In this document: positions 16,714-26,429 of the stretch, in pieces
How the letters are laid out: each line of letters opens with the position of its first letter
Position numbering within the stretch: the stretch's first letter is position 1
Assembly: GCF_000143085.1 (NCBI RefSeq)
Contig: NC_014315.1
Span: forward strand, 1,704,001-1,768,000
Direction of reading: 5' to 3'
Length of the DNA: 64,000 nucleotides
From: Nitrosococcus watsonii C-113
Lineage (GTDB): Bacteria > Pseudomonadota > Gammaproteobacteria > Nitrosococcales > Nitrosococcaceae
Position numbers and translations under genes: made by a program
The notes under the pieces: model-generated
Told to the model about the DNA's origin: nothing
Database searches by the model: none
What the model saw: only the letters and a program-made list of their open reading frames with translations

Positions 16714-17622
16714 ATGGCCTACAATCAAAATTTGCTTGATTACCATGAGGATTTGTACCCATCCCGCATTGGTAATACGCCGCATCTCTTTGAGCGTCGC
16801 GATCCCGTTTTTTACGGACAATCGTCAGACCCAGGCCCGCTAAACCAAGAGCAGATAGAGTTTTATAAAAAAAAGGGATATCTTTTTTTTCAGGATCTGT
16901 TCTCCCAAGAAGAAATACAACGCTATCGTGATGAGTTAAAGATACTTTCCGATACAGCAAGCGTCAAAAAGGCGCCACAAACTATCCTGGAACCTGAACG
17001 CCAAGAGGTGCGATCCATTTTTGATATCCATCGCACCAATGAACTGTTCAACCAGCTCTCCCGAGATAAACGCGTTACCAACATTATCACTCAGTTGCTT
17101 AATAGCCGGGTCTATATTCATCAATCCCGAATTAATTACAAACCCGGCTTTCAGGGAAAGGAATTTTATTGGCATTCTGATTTTGAAACTTGGCACCAGG
17201 AAGATGGCATGCCCCGTATGCGGGCACTTAGTTGCTCTATTACCCTGACCGAAAATAATTTCTATAATGGCCCCTTGATGCTCATTCCCCAATCTCATTG
17301 GTATTTCCTTTGCTGTATTGGAAAAACGCCCAAGGATCACTATAAATCTTCCCTAAGAAAGCAAGAATACGGGGTGCCCGATAATGAAAGTCTCCGCAAG
17401 CTCGTCGATACCGGCGGAATAGTGGCCCCCCATGGCCCCGCAGGCTCAGTCATATTTTTCGAATGTAACCTTATGCACGGTTCTAATTCAAACATTTCTC
17501 CCTGGCCACGGAGCAACATATTTTTTGTCTATAACAGTATCGAAAACACCTTGGTGCAGCCCTATTGTGGACTAGAACCGCGTCCGGAATATATTGCCAG
17601 CCGCGACTTCACTCCTCTTTAA
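16714..17622 (+). CDS. ectD: Ectoine hydroxylase
   Basis: EctD is an Fe(II)/2-oxoglutarate dioxygenase that turns ectoine into 5-hydroxyectoine. The 302-residue length is normal. The family signature FYWHSDFETWHQEDGMPRMR supplies His154 and Asp156 of the iron site, and His255 in ECNLMHGSNSN is the third ligand; the 2-oxoglutarate-binding Arg lies in the following SPWPRSN. ATG 16714 is preceded by AAGGAGGT. It has its own strong ribosome site and lies 228 bases after ectB, so it may be separately transcribed. Its substrate requires ectoine synthase, not found in this window. Confidence 0.95.
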   Translation: MAYNQNLLDYHEDLYPSRIGNTPHLFERRDPVFYGQSSDPGPLNQEQIEFYKKKGYLFFQDLFSQEEIQRYRDELKILSDTASVKKAPQTILEPERQEVRSIFDIHRTNELFNQLSRDKRVTNIITQLLNSRVYIHQSRINYKPGFQGKEFYWHSDFETWHQEDGMPRMRALSCSITLTENNFYNGPLMLIPQSHWYFLCCIGKTPKDHYKSSLRKQEYGVPDNESLRKLVDTGGIVAPHGPAGSVIFFECNLMHGSNSNISPWPRSNIFFVYNSIENTLVQPYCGLEPRPEYIASRDFTPL

Positions 17623-17782
17623 GCATAAAGCTGATATTCGGAAAACAGGAAAAAATAAGCGCCAGTGCATGTTAGTACAATTTTTTAGCGCTTTGGGGCA
17701 ACAATTGCCGAGGTTACGTGCGCCCTCCTATCAAAGTTGCTAGGGTGAAAAAACAATTTTCTAAAAACACAGGGAAGATACC

Positions 17783-19153
17783 ATGGATATTGAGGCTGCC
17801 GCAGACGAGACAGAAGCTCATATTGTTGACGAATCAGAGGTCAAACGCGCCGTCACCGCAGCCGCTATGGGTAATGCGTTGGAATGGTTTGATTTTAGCA
17901 TCTACAGCTACACAGCGGCCACAATAGGGCATGTGTTTTTTCCCTCTCACAGCAATACCGCCTCTCTGTTGGCATCCTTCGGCGTGTTCGCCCTTGCCTT
18001 CGTGGTAAGACCCTTAGGGGGCTTTTTCTTCGGCCCTTTGGGAGACAAGGTAGGCCGCAACAAAGTGCTGGCGCTAACTATCATCTTGATGTCGGTTGCC
18101 ACCTTCTGTATTGGGATCATTCCGAGTTACGCGTCGATCGGCATTTGGGCGCCCATTGGCCTAATCCTGGCAAGATTGGTACAGGGCTTCTCTACCGGCG
18201 GTGAATACGGCGGCGCCGCCACCTTTATTTGTGAATTCTCGCCTGATAACCGGCGTGGCTTTTTGGGAAGTTGGTTGGAGTTCGGTACGCTAGGCGGCTA
18301 CATACTAGGCGCCGTTCTGGTCACTGGCATCTCGGTAGTGCTTACCAGTGAGCAATTTCTCACCTGGGGCTGGCGTATTCCCTTTTTGATAGCGGGTCCC
18401 TTGGGGCTGTTTGGGCTCTACCTACGCCTGAAGCTCAAGGAAAGCCCGGCATTTGAACAGATGAAGGAAGATGTGGAGCAAAAGGATTCCTCCTTTCGGG
18501 AAATTCTTATCGTCAATCTACGTCTACAGGCACTCTGCATTGGCTTGGTATTGATACTCAACATTGCCTACTATACGGTGCTCAGTTACCTGCCAAGCTA
18601 CCTCACCGAGGTGCTACATATAGATGCCTCCCGCTCACTGGTATTTCTCGTGTTGACGATGCTAGCCATGATGTGCGTCATCAATATGGTGGGCAAACTA
18701 TCAGACCATGTAGGGCGTAAACGCGTGCTGGTAGGCACCTGTATCGGCTTTATCATTTTGTCATACCCAGCATTTTGGTTACTATCGCAACACAGTATCG
18801 CCACCACCGTCATCGGCTTAGCCATTTTAGGCATGCTTGTAGTAGCACTTGCGGGTGTCATGCCCGCCACTTTACCCGCTATTTTCCCAACACACATCCG
18901 GTACGGCGGCTTTGCCATTTCCTATAACATTTCCACCGCTCTGTTTGGCGGCACTGCCCCCTTGGTTATTACCTGGTTGATCGCACTCACCGGTGATAAC
19001 TTTGTGCCTGCCTACTATCTGATGCTGGCAGCAGCTATTGCCATAGTACCCATTCTTATTATTCCCGAAACCGCTGGTAAGCCGATGCCGGGATCGATGG
19101 TAGTACGCAGCAAGAGCCAGATGAACAGTTCAGACTCGAAAGCACGGGACTGA
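17783..19153 (+). CDS. proP: MFS osmoprotectant symporter, ProP-like
   Basis: This 456-residue member of the metabolite:H+ symporter branch of the MFS has twelve predicted helices. Typical blocks are AMGNALEWFDFSIYSYTA, RPLGGFFFGPLGDKVGRNK (loop 2-3 motif) and RLVQGFSTGGEYGGAATFI. ProP imports proline, glycine betaine and ectoine in response to osmotic upshift. The C-terminal coiled coil of E. coli ProP is lacking, as in many shorter homologues. It lies 160 bases downstream of ectD on the same strand, consistent with one osmoadaptation block: make ectoines and recover those that leak. The substrate is inferred from family and context. Confidence 0.85.
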   Translation: MDIEAAADETEAHIVDESEVKRAVTAAAMGNALEWFDFSIYSYTAATIGHVFFPSHSNTASLLASFGVFALAFVVRPLGGFFFGPLGDKVGRNKVLALTIILMSVATFCIGIIPSYASIGIWAPIGLILARLVQGFSTGGEYGGAATFICEFSPDNRRGFLGSWLEFGTLGGYILGAVLVTGISVVLTSEQFLTWGWRIPFLIAGPLGLFGLYLRLKLKESPAFEQMKEDVEQKDSSFREILIVNLRLQALCIGLVLILNIAYYTVLSYLPSYLTEVLHIDASRSLVFLVLTMLAMMCVINMVGKLSDHVGRKRVLVGTCIGFIILSYPAFWLLSQHSIATTVIGLAILGMLVVALAGVMPATLPAIFPTHIRYGGFAISYNISTALFGGTAPLVITWLIALTGDNFVPAYYLMLAAAIAIVPILIIPETAGKPMPGSMVVRSKSQMNSSDSKARD

Positions 19154-19198
19154 CCAGAGTCAAGCCCTGCCCAAACGTAAAGAGAAGACTATCTGAGC

Positions 19199-19219
19199 GC
19201 GGGCGGGCCATTTGCCCGC
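19199..19219 (+). terminator. GC-rich hairpin after proP
   Basis: GCGGGC and GCCCGC pair across a 9-base loop, about 45 bases after the proP stop. The hairpin is short and is followed by a T-containing stretch only about 15 bases later, so it is a weak intrinsic terminator candidate. Confidence 0.35.
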
Positions 19220-19392
19220 AGCACTCCCCGGAGAATTTTATTGGTTTCCAAGGATCGCGGCAGTCTCTCCGGAAGACACATACAAAAAGAACCCAGGAAT
19301 TTTTACGGACTATTCTCTAAACTAAATCGTAAGTAGTCAGCGAGAGCAACAGGATCACCCCTTAGAGTTAAACCCTTTATGGAGGTACAAGC

Positions 19393-19791
19393 ATGAAACG
19401 GGAGCTTTCAGGCCAACAGCGCCGAGAACTTAAGCAAAAGCTGCAACAGCAATTTAATGAACTCTCGGAAAAGATACGCCAGGAACTCCGGGAGAGCGAT
19501 AATCAATCCTATATCGAACTCGCGGGCAAGGTCCATGATCAAGAAGAAGCCTCCTTGGCCGATCTGCTAGTAGATATCAATCTTGCCATCGTGGACCTTC
19601 ATATTGAGGAAATTCGGGAGATTGAACAGGCGCTGATGCGCTTTCCCAAGGGTAGTTATGGCATCTGTACCGATTGCGGCGTCGACATAGACTACCAGCG
19701 TCTACAAATTAATCCGGCAGTAAAACGCTGTTTTGATTGCCAAGCTAGATATGAACGCACCTATCAGGAAAAGGCCCATCCTACTCTATAA
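19393..19791 (+). CDS. DksA/TraR-family C4 zinc-finger protein
   Basis: This 132-residue protein has a long charged coiled coil (residues 5-80, rich in Gln, Glu, Lys) followed by a four-cysteine zinc finger, YGICTDCGVDIDYQRLQINP then AVKRCFDCQARYER. This is the DksA/TraR layout; such proteins reach the RNA polymerase active site through the secondary channel and adjust promoters in stress. It is a paralogue type rather than canonical DksA, since the tip motif DxxDxA of DksA is not clearly present. ATG 19393 follows GGAGG. It stands alone, so its targets cannot be guessed. Confidence 0.88.
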   Translation: MKRELSGQQRRELKQKLQQQFNELSEKIRQELRESDNQSYIELAGKVHDQEEASLADLLVDINLAIVDLHIEEIREIEQALMRFPKGSYGICTDCGVDIDYQRLQINPAVKRCFDCQARYERTYQEKAHPTL

Positions 19792-19847
19792 ACGAAAACA
19801 GGCTCACCAATTCCAGGAACTAAGGGGCACCATGGGCACAGACAATA

Positions 19848-20393
19848 AGACCGCTGTTACCGCCGTTAGTTGTTAATGATCCTTTTATGGACCATTTTGC
19901 CGGTTTTGACTGGTTGCTGCGATTGGTGTTGGGGAGAGATAAGAAAATACGACTGTTTGGACCTCCTGGCTTGATTGACCGGCTAGAACACAAACTAACG
20001 GCCTATAGCCTGATGACACGCCCATCAAGATTTGGAAACAGGAAAACGGAAAAATTTTGAGAATTACCCCTGGGCTTCTTGTTAAGGCGACAGGTCGTGC
20101 GTGCCGCCCCAGGGCAAAAAATCAGTTACATCGTCAATATACGCTACTCAGATAGCAACTGCCAGAAGACGATAGAGTTGATTCAGGGCTCTCACCTCTT
20201 GTTCATCGAAACCACCTTTCTTCATGAGGATGTAAAAATAGCCGCGGAAAAATGCCATCTTACGGCCCGGCAGGCTGACTGGATTGCCCGGGAAGCCGGA
20301 GTCAAAAAGCTAGTGCCTATCCACTTTTCACCACGTTACTCAGATCGGCGACAGGCATTAATAACAGAGGCCCAAGAAGCTTTTAAAGGCTAA
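19848..20393 (+). pseudogene. MBL-fold RNase Z-like protein, decayed
   Basis: Pieces of a metallo-beta-lactamase-fold protein occur in order. RPLLPPLVVNDPF is joined directly to MDHFAGFDWLLRLVLGRDKK and LFGPPGLIDRLEHKLTAYSL; then, after a frame change and loss of the middle, LLFIETTFLHEDVKIAAEKC and LVPIHFSPRYSDRRQALITE complete the C-terminus. The part that should hold the first zinc histidines is deleted except for the Asp-His of MDHFAG. With at least one internal deletion and a frameshift the gene cannot be functional. Confidence 0.7.
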
Positions 20394-20489
20394 CCAGTAC
20401 CCTCGGGAGTAGCCAAACAAGCAGAAAGCCCTAAAGCTGACTCACTAGTAAAAACTTCAACGCCTACCTAGCAGGCTAGGAAGAGCATC

Positions 20490-21070
20490 ATGGCCAAAAC
20501 CCCTCTAGGAGAATTAGAACGCTTCTCGGAAGCCGATCGCCAACAAATTGAAGCGATCCAGGCAATACTTTCGTGAAAAGCCTATTTTGAGGTCGTTTTC
20601 GGGAGGCATTGCTCTTTCTCTTCCCGGCGGTAAGCGCAGAGAAATCCACCCGCTGCGATCAACTCCCTGCGGAATTAGATGCTTACCTGATAAACAAGCA
20701 CCTCGGCTATCGCCATCGATCAACGACAAGAAATCCCAGCGTGGGTAATCAAGCGTCTCTTCAATAGGGGAATCATGGGGATGATCGTCCCTAGAGAATA
20801 CGGTGGGGGCTTTGGAATTACCAGCTACAACCGGGTGCTATTCCGGATGGTCTCCGCCCACCAATCCATTGGTTGCGGCGCCATCATTCTATTTGGCACT
20901 GAAGCGCAAAAAAACGTTTTCTTCCCGCTATGACGCAGGATTATCTCAGCGCCTTTTGCCTCTCTGAACCCAACATGGACTCGGACGCTGGCGGTCAGGA
21001 AACCCGTTGCGAGGTCTCTGAAGACGCTCATTTATATTCTCAATGGGGAAAAAGGAAAGCTGGAAAACCA
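20490..21070 (+). pseudogene. Acyl-CoA dehydrogenase (FadE-like), decayed
   Basis: Scattered frames spell parts of a FadE-type acyl-CoA dehydrogenase: LPAELDAYL, GMIVPREYGGGFGITSYNRV, QSIGCGAIILFGTEAQKNVF and AFCLSEPNMDSDAGGQ, the last being the flavin-binding TEPxAGSD region with changes. Several frameshifts and stops break it and the C-terminal half is absent. Together with the preceding RNase Z-like remnant it marks a stretch of gene decay. The bases 21071-21316 show no gene. Confidence 0.6.
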
Positions 21071-21316
21071 CACCCAACAGCTCTTTAAGCGAGAAAGAAT
21101 AGTGCCTTTTCTCTCCTAAGGTAAAACACTACAGCATCTGCAATTAATAGGTAGGTAAGGGAAAGTCCTGATATTTTCTTCCTACAACGTGGCTACAATC
21201 TGTTTAGTGTGGTCTCTTTTTTCTGGTAACGGCCAATCATCCTTAGATCAGGTTAGGCCACACCCATTACATTAAATTAACGTTAACTCAATCTAAAACA
21301 CGACCCCGAGCTAGTC

Positions 21317-22366
21317 ATGAAAATTGCACAGATTGCCCCTCTTTATGAAAGGGTTCCCCCCAGATATTATGGCGGAACAGAGCGAATTGTCTCCTATCTG
21401 ACCGAAGAATTAGTAAACCAAGGCCATGACGTCACTCTCTTTGCCAGCGGCGATTCTCTTACTAAAGCCAAACTCCACCCCATTGGGGAATGTGCTTTAC
21501 GGCTTAACTCCCATTATTTAGATCCTTTGGCGCACCACATTCGCCTGCTAGGCGAGGTGTCTAACTTAGCGCCTACCTTTGATATCCTCCACTTTCATAT
21601 TGATTACCTGCACTTCCCCTTGAGCCGGATATTACGCGTTCCCCAACTTACCACCTTGCATGGACGGCTCGATCTTCCCGATTTAGCGCCTCTCTATCAG
21701 GCCTTCCCGGAAATGCCGGTAGTATCGATTTCCAATGCTCAACGGCATCCTTTACCGTTCGCCAATTGGCAAGCAACCATCTATCATGGCTTACCCGAGA
21801 ACCTTTACGATTTTCATCCTCAGCCTGGGGATTACCTGGCCTTTCTCGGCCGCATCTCACCAGAAAAACGACTCGACCGCGCTATCGAAATCGCTCTTCG
21901 TGCCGGCATGGAAATCCGGATTGCGGCAAAAGTCGATCCCGTTGATGAAGCCTATTTTCAAAAGCGTATTAAACCCCTGCTCACCCATCCCCTGGTCAGC
22001 TATATTGGAGAGATCGGCGAAAGGGAAAAGAATGATTTTCTTGGCCAAGCCTATGCATTGTTGTTTCCTATCGATTGGCCTGAGCCTTTTGGACTGGTCA
22101 TGATTGAAGCCATGGCCTGCGGCACGCCTGTTATCGCCTATCGGCAAGGCTCTGTCCCTGAAGTAATGCAAAACGGCAAAACGGGTTTTATCGTTGAAAG
22201 CCTAGAGCAGGCGGTAACAGCGGTAGAAAGAATAAGTCAGGTAAGCCGCCGGCATTGCCGTCAGGTATTTGAAGAGCAATTCTCCGCCAAATGCATGGCC
22301 AAAAATTACCTACGATTATATCAGGCCCTTACCCAACCCGCGATTAAGCCGCGGCTAGTAAGTTAA
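21317..22366 (+). CDS. Glycosyltransferase family 4 (GT-B fold)
   Basis: This 349-residue GT4 retaining glycosyltransferase has an N-terminal acceptor half containing MKIAQIAPLYERVPPRYYGG and HFHIDYLHFPLSR. The C-terminal nucleotide-sugar half contains LAFLGRISPEKRLDRAIE, then PIDWPEPFGLVMIEAMACGT with the EX7E pair, and PVIAYRQGSVPEVMQNGKTG. No membrane segment is present. It lies just upstream of a glucan debranching enzyme on the same strand, separated by a hairpin. Close relatives are often annotated as trehalose- or mannose-transferring enzymes; the acceptor and donor cannot be told from the sequence. Confidence 0.88.
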   Translation: MKIAQIAPLYERVPPRYYGGTERIVSYLTEELVNQGHDVTLFASGDSLTKAKLHPIGECALRLNSHYLDPLAHHIRLLGEVSNLAPTFDILHFHIDYLHFPLSRILRVPQLTTLHGRLDLPDLAPLYQAFPEMPVVSISNAQRHPLPFANWQATIYHGLPENLYDFHPQPGDYLAFLGRISPEKRLDRAIEIALRAGMEIRIAAKVDPVDEAYFQKRIKPLLTHPLVSYIGEIGEREKNDFLGQAYALLFPIDWPEPFGLVMIEAMACGTPVIAYRQGSVPEVMQNGKTGFIVESLEQAVTAVERISQVSRRHCRQVFEEQFSAKCMAKNYLRLYQALTQPAIKPRLVS

Positions 22367-22391
22367 CTATCCTCGGACAAAAATTAAGATT

Positions 22392-22424
22392 GTTTTCTGG
22401 CCCTTATCCCTGGGTCCAGAAAAC
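22392..22424 (+). terminator. Hairpin between glycosyltransferase and debranching enzyme
   Basis: GTTTTCTGG pairs perfectly with CCAGAAAAC and the stem can be extended inward by CCC/GGG with one bulge. It lies 25 bases after the glycosyltransferase stop. There is no strong T-run directly after it, so termination may be partial. Confidence 0.45.
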
Positions 22425-22573
22425 ACTCCCTTTACCAGATTTGATCACGATAGCCGCCCTGAATCTGTCACCCTCATGAGACTTAGGTATATAATTTAGA
22501 TTAAAGAGAAAAAGGCATAATGGACGTTTTTGAGTAACTTCCTAAACCACAATTATTAGCAGGTTGACCCTCT

Positions 22574-24745
22574 ATGGCGGTAGACGACGTTGTTCTCATT
22601 AATGATCAATGGTATGTACTGGCAACCTCCTCGCGCGCCGATGAGAGTACCCGCGTACTCAAACACAAGGATACCTTCGCGGTGTTCGACCGTTACGGCG
22701 ATATCCAGCGCTTAGGCATGGGTGAACAAGGGATTTACCATCAAGGTACGCGCTTTCTTTCTTATTTTGAACTGAGCATCAACCACCGCCGGCCACTTTT
22801 ACTCCATTCCACCGTCAAGGAAGATAACACCCTGTTGACTGCGGATATTACCACTCCAGATATCTACCAAGAAGGTCAGCTTGTTACTCGCAAGGGGATT
22901 GCGCATATCTTTCGCAGCAAGCTGCTCTGGGATGGCGTTCACTACGAGCATATCCGGCTTTTCAACTACGGAGATAAAGCGCTTAACCTTCACCTAGAGG
23001 TTCGGTTTGAGGCTGATTATGCAGATATCTTTGAAGTGCGAGGAGCTAAGCGCCGTAAGCGGGGTCAAGTTCTGCCAGTGCAGCACCAAGGTCGAGAGCT
23101 CGTGTTCAGCTACCGTGGTCTGGACAATAAGACGCGCCGTACTCGCATCCTTCTTAGCCAGCCACCCGATAACCAAAACGAGGGCCAGATCTATTTTGCT
23201 ATCGAGCTTTTACCCCAAGAAAAAAAGCAATTTTATTTTACTATTGCCTGTGAAATAGAGACGAGCAAGCCTGCAATTTTAACCTATCAGCAAGCCCTTG
23301 CTAACTCCAACCAGGCAGTTATAACCGCTCGCAAGGGAATAGGCCAGGTGCGCACGAGTAATGAGCAATTCAATGGTTGGCTTAACCGATCAGCGGCAGA
23401 CTTACAGATGCTGGCTACCCAGACCGAGCACGGCGACTACCCTTATGCGGGCGTCCCTTGGTTCAGTACCCCGTTCGGGCGCGATGGAATCATTACCGCG
23501 TTGCAGTATTTATGGCTTAATCCTCAATTGGCTCGAGGCGTATTAGGTTTTCTAGCAACCACTCAAGCCACGGAAGAAAATGCAGCCCAAGATGCCGAAC
23601 CTGGCAAAATACTCCATGAGACCCGCCAAGGGGAGATGGCGGCCTTACATGAGGTGCCCTTTTGGCGCTATTATGGCAGCGTGGATGCCACGCCCTTATT
23701 TATTGTGCTTGCGGGAGCTTATTATCACCGCACCGCTGATCGGATCTTTTTAGAGACCATTTGGCCTAATATCAAAGCCGCCCTCCATTGGATCAATCAT
23801 TACGGCGATTGCGATGGAGATGGTTTTGTGGAGTATGCTCGCCATAGCGCCGACGGCTTGATCCATCAAGGTTGGAAGGACTCTGACGATCCAATTTTTC
23901 ATCACGGGGGAAAACCGGCGGAAGGACCCCTTGCCTTATGTGAAGTGCAGGGCTATGTGTATGAGGCCAAGAAAATAGCGGCTAAATTGGCCGCTCTCTT
24001 TGGCGAGACGAGTTGCGCTGCGGAATTGGAACATCAGGCAACACTTCTCAAGGAGAAATTTAATCAAGCATTTTGGTGCGAGGAAATCGCCACCTTTGCT
24101 CTGGCCCTGGACGGCCACAAACGCCCTTGCCGGATCATCTCCTCTAATGCGGGCCATGCCCTTTTCAGCGGAATTGCCCATCCAGAACACGCGCGCTGCG
24201 TAGCGGAGACGCTGCTTAGCGAGGCTTCCTTTAGCGGCTGGGGCATCCGAACGCTTGCTACGACCCAGTCCCGTTTTAATCCTATGTCCTATCACAACGG
24301 CTCCATCTGGCCCCATGACAATGCCCTTGTTGCCATGGGGCTAGCACGCTATGGGTTCAAAGACCAGGTGCAACAGATCCTCGGCGGCCTTTTTGATGCC
24401 AGCATCATGATGGATTTGCACCGCCTGCCCGAGCTATTTTGTGGCTTTGATCGCCTTCCTGGCCAAGGACCGACTCTTTATCCGGTCGCCTGCTCGCCCC
24501 AAGCGTGGGCGAGTGGCACGGTATTTTATCTCCTTCAGGCCTGCCTTGGCTTAACTTTCTCGGAGGAAAAACCGCAAGTACGGTTTCATCATCCCCGTTT
24601 ACCTGAGTATCTCCAGCGCCTTGAAATCACAAACCTGCGCTTTGGCAATGCCGTGATTGACCTTACTCTCCGACGTCACTTACACGATGTCGGCGTCAAC
24701 GTGCTGCGCAAAGAGGGCGATATAGAAGTTGCCGTCATCGTGTAA
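22574..24745 (+). CDS. Amylo-alpha-1,6-glucosidase family protein (glycogen debranching-like)
   Basis: This 723-residue protein has an N-terminal beta-sandwich domain of the GDE_N type (residues about 15-230, with FDRYGDIQRLGMGEQGIYHQ and GTRFLSYFEL). A GH63/GH133-like (alpha/alpha)6 barrel follows, with AGVPWFSTPFGRDGIITALQ, GEMAALHEVPFWRYYGSVDA and SYHNGSIWPHDNALVAMGL. Such enzymes cut alpha-1,6 branches of glycogen or related glucans; many bacterial members are uncharacterised. Candidate catalytic acids lie in FGRDG and in the EVPF and SVDATPL regions. No signal peptide, so cytoplasmic. It lies downstream of a GT4 gene, suggesting a joint role in a storage or compatible-solute glucoside pathway. 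Confidence 0.88.
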   Translation: MAVDDVVLINDQWYVLATSSRADESTRVLKHKDTFAVFDRYGDIQRLGMGEQGIYHQGTRFLSYFELSINHRRPLLLHSTVKEDNTLLTADITTPDIYQEGQLVTRKGIAHIFRSKLLWDGVHYEHIRLFNYGDKALNLHLEVRFEADYADIFEVRGAKRRKRGQVLPVQHQGRELVFSYRGLDNKTRRTRILLSQPPDNQNEGQIYFAIELLPQEKKQFYFTIACEIETSKPAILTYQQALANSNQAVITARKGIGQVRTSNEQFNGWLNRSAADLQMLATQTEHGDYPYAGVPWFSTPFGRDGIITALQYLWLNPQLARGVLGFLATTQATEENAAQDAEPGKILHETRQGEMAALHEVPFWRYYGSVDATPLFIVLAGAYYHRTADRIFLETIWPNIKAALHWINHYGDCDGDGFVEYARHSADGLIHQGWKDSDDPIFHHGGKPAEGPLALCEVQGYVYEAKKIAAKLAALFGETSCAAELEHQATLLKEKFNQAFWCEEIATFALALDGHKRPCRIISSNAGHALFSGIAHPEHARCVAETLLSEASFSGWGIRTLATTQSRFNPMSYHNGSIWPHDNALVAMGLARYGFKDQVQQILGGLFDASIMMDLHRLPELFCGFDRLPGQGPTLYPVACSPQAWASGTVFYLLQACLGLTFSEEKPQVRFHHPRLPEYLQRLEITNLRFGNAVIDLTLRRHLHDVGVNVLRKEGDIEVAVIV

Positions 24746-24802
24746 ACGCCTACGCGCCTGCTTGAAAGAAGACTGTATTCATTATTGGGCTCCACCCCAC
24801 CA

Positions 24803-26389
24803 CTAAGGCTTCAATATTGGGTGATACTGGTAGAGCCAGGTTTCTGTTAGCACGGTATCGCCATCACGCAGATAGCAGCGCATTTCCACGGGCTCGTTAC
24901 CGTCAACGGTCAGATCGAACTGCGCGCGCCAATGGCCCGGTATATTGTTAGGTACCGCTTCGGTGTACACATAGGAGAAGGTTCCCCGCGAGGTGCTCAA
25001 GGCCGGTTCCGGTAGGGTGCCGTAGGGGAGTTCGGCTAAGGGGCCGCCGAGGAACTCCACCATAAACTTGCGCACGCCCTCCGGCCTCGGCCGGCCCGGT
25101 TGACCGCCTTTGCCAAGCCGGGTGGCGACACAACGCGCAAGCCTGCTTGGATAGGGCGACCCGGCCAGCCAGTGGAGGCGGTAGGCCATCTCGATATGAT
25201 TTCCAGCCCCGGGCGGGACTTCGGGAACCCACATGGCGCAGATGTTATCGTGGATCTCATCATGCGCCGGTATCTCAATTAGCTGCACCGCGCCACGTCC
25301 CCAGTCGCCTTGGGGCTCGACCCAAGCGGAGGGGCGCTTATGGTACCTAACGCCGTCCAGGTAATGGTCAAAGTTGCGGTCGCGCTGCATGAGACCAAAG
25401 CCGCGGGGATTGTTGTCCTGGAAACTCGAGATAGTAATTCGTGGTGGGTTGTTGAGTGGCCGCCAGATCCGCTCACCAGCTCCCGTCCACATCTCAAGGC
25501 CATCGGAATCATGCACCTCCGGGCGCCAGTCCACCATGGTGGGCTTAGCGGTCTCGGAGAACCAATACATGGAGGTCAAAGGAGCGATACCGAAACGCTC
25601 GATCGTACGGCGTGGATAGAAGTTAGCTTCAATATCCATGACAACGCCAGACGTCCGATGCAGCAGGAAGCGGTACGCTCCGGCTATCGAGGGTCCATCC
25701 AAAAGGGCGTAGACTGTGACTGGTGCCGCTTCATTCTCCGCCGGCTCGAACCAGTAGGCGGTGAAGTCAGGGAACTCCTCTGGGCCCGGAGCACCCGGTG
25801 CTAGCGCGATGCCCCGTGCCGACAGGCCAACCTGGCCGAGTTCACCGACACCCCGGAAATAGGACGCGCCAAGAAAGGTAGCCCAAGGCTCCACCTCATC
25901 AAGGCTGCCCCTGCGAACCGGCTCATGAACCCAGAAGCCGGCAAAGGCCGAGGGCTGCTCTTCCAGGCCCGTGGCAATGTGATTCTCGCCAATCGTGAAG
26001 TAGGATGGATCGTACAGGACTTCACGGGCCATCGTCCCGTCAACCGCATACATCCGCACAGTATGCGGAAAGAATTTGCCAACGTGCTGGAAAGAAATTG
26101 GGTAGGCGCTGTTCCTATAGAGCGAGAATTCCTTGCGATAACGCAATTTTCCATGCGCGTCGTAGTCGATCTTTGAAATGATTGAGGGGTCCGGTTGTGG
26201 TGGTGGCTGATACGGCTGCGCGGCACGTTCACGTACGTACTGCTTCAACCAACTATAAGAGAAAGGCTTAGGCGCGCTGAACTTAAGGCCCGTTGCCGCC
26301 AAGGCGGCCGGCGCAACCTTACCCATCAAGCGCGCGGCGCTTGTGGCAAAAAGAAGCCGCAAAAAGGCACGTCGATTAAAGGTTACCAT
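24803..26389 (-). CDS. opgD: Glucan biosynthesis protein D (OpgD/MdoD-like)
   Basis: OpgD belongs to the MdoG/OpgG family that shapes periplasmic beta-glucans, which respond to low osmolarity. The 528-residue protein starts at ATG 26389, chosen over the upstream TTG because it places a twin-arginine signal (FNRRAFLRLLFATSA) at the N-terminus. Two domains follow: a large beta-sandwich (about 40-400, with FSLYRNSAYPISFQHVGKFF, LGASYFRGVGELGQVGLSAR and SSFQDNNPRGFGLMQRDRNF) and a small Ig-like C-terminal domain. No opgH is visible next to it. The gene points towards the debranching enzyme gene (convergent). Confidence 0.92.
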   Translation of the reverse strand: MVTFNRRAFLRLLFATSAARLMGKVAPAALAATGLKFSAPKPFSYSWLKQYVRERAAQPYQPPPQPDPSIISKIDYDAHGKLRYRKEFSLYRNSAYPISFQHVGKFFPHTVRMYAVDGTMAREVLYDPSYFTIGENHIATGLEEQPSAFAGFWVHEPVRRGSLDEVEPWATFLGASYFRGVGELGQVGLSARGIALAPGAPGPEEFPDFTAYWFEPAENEAAPVTVYALLDGPSIAGAYRFLLHRTSGVVMDIEANFYPRRTIERFGIAPLTSMYWFSETAKPTMVDWRPEVHDSDGLEMWTGAGERIWRPLNNPPRITISSFQDNNPRGFGLMQRDRNFDHYLDGVRYHKRPSAWVEPQGDWGRGAVQLIEIPAHDEIHDNICAMWVPEVPPGAGNHIEMAYRLHWLAGSPYPSRLARCVATRLGKGGQPGRPRPEGVRKFMVEFLGGPLAELPYGTLPEPALSTSRGTFSYVYTEAVPNNIPGHWRAQFDLTVDGNEPVEMRCYLRDGDTVLTETWLYQYHPILKP

Positions 26390-26429
26390 CGTCCGTCGTT
26401 GAAGCAATACTTAGCCGCTTACAAAAGTT

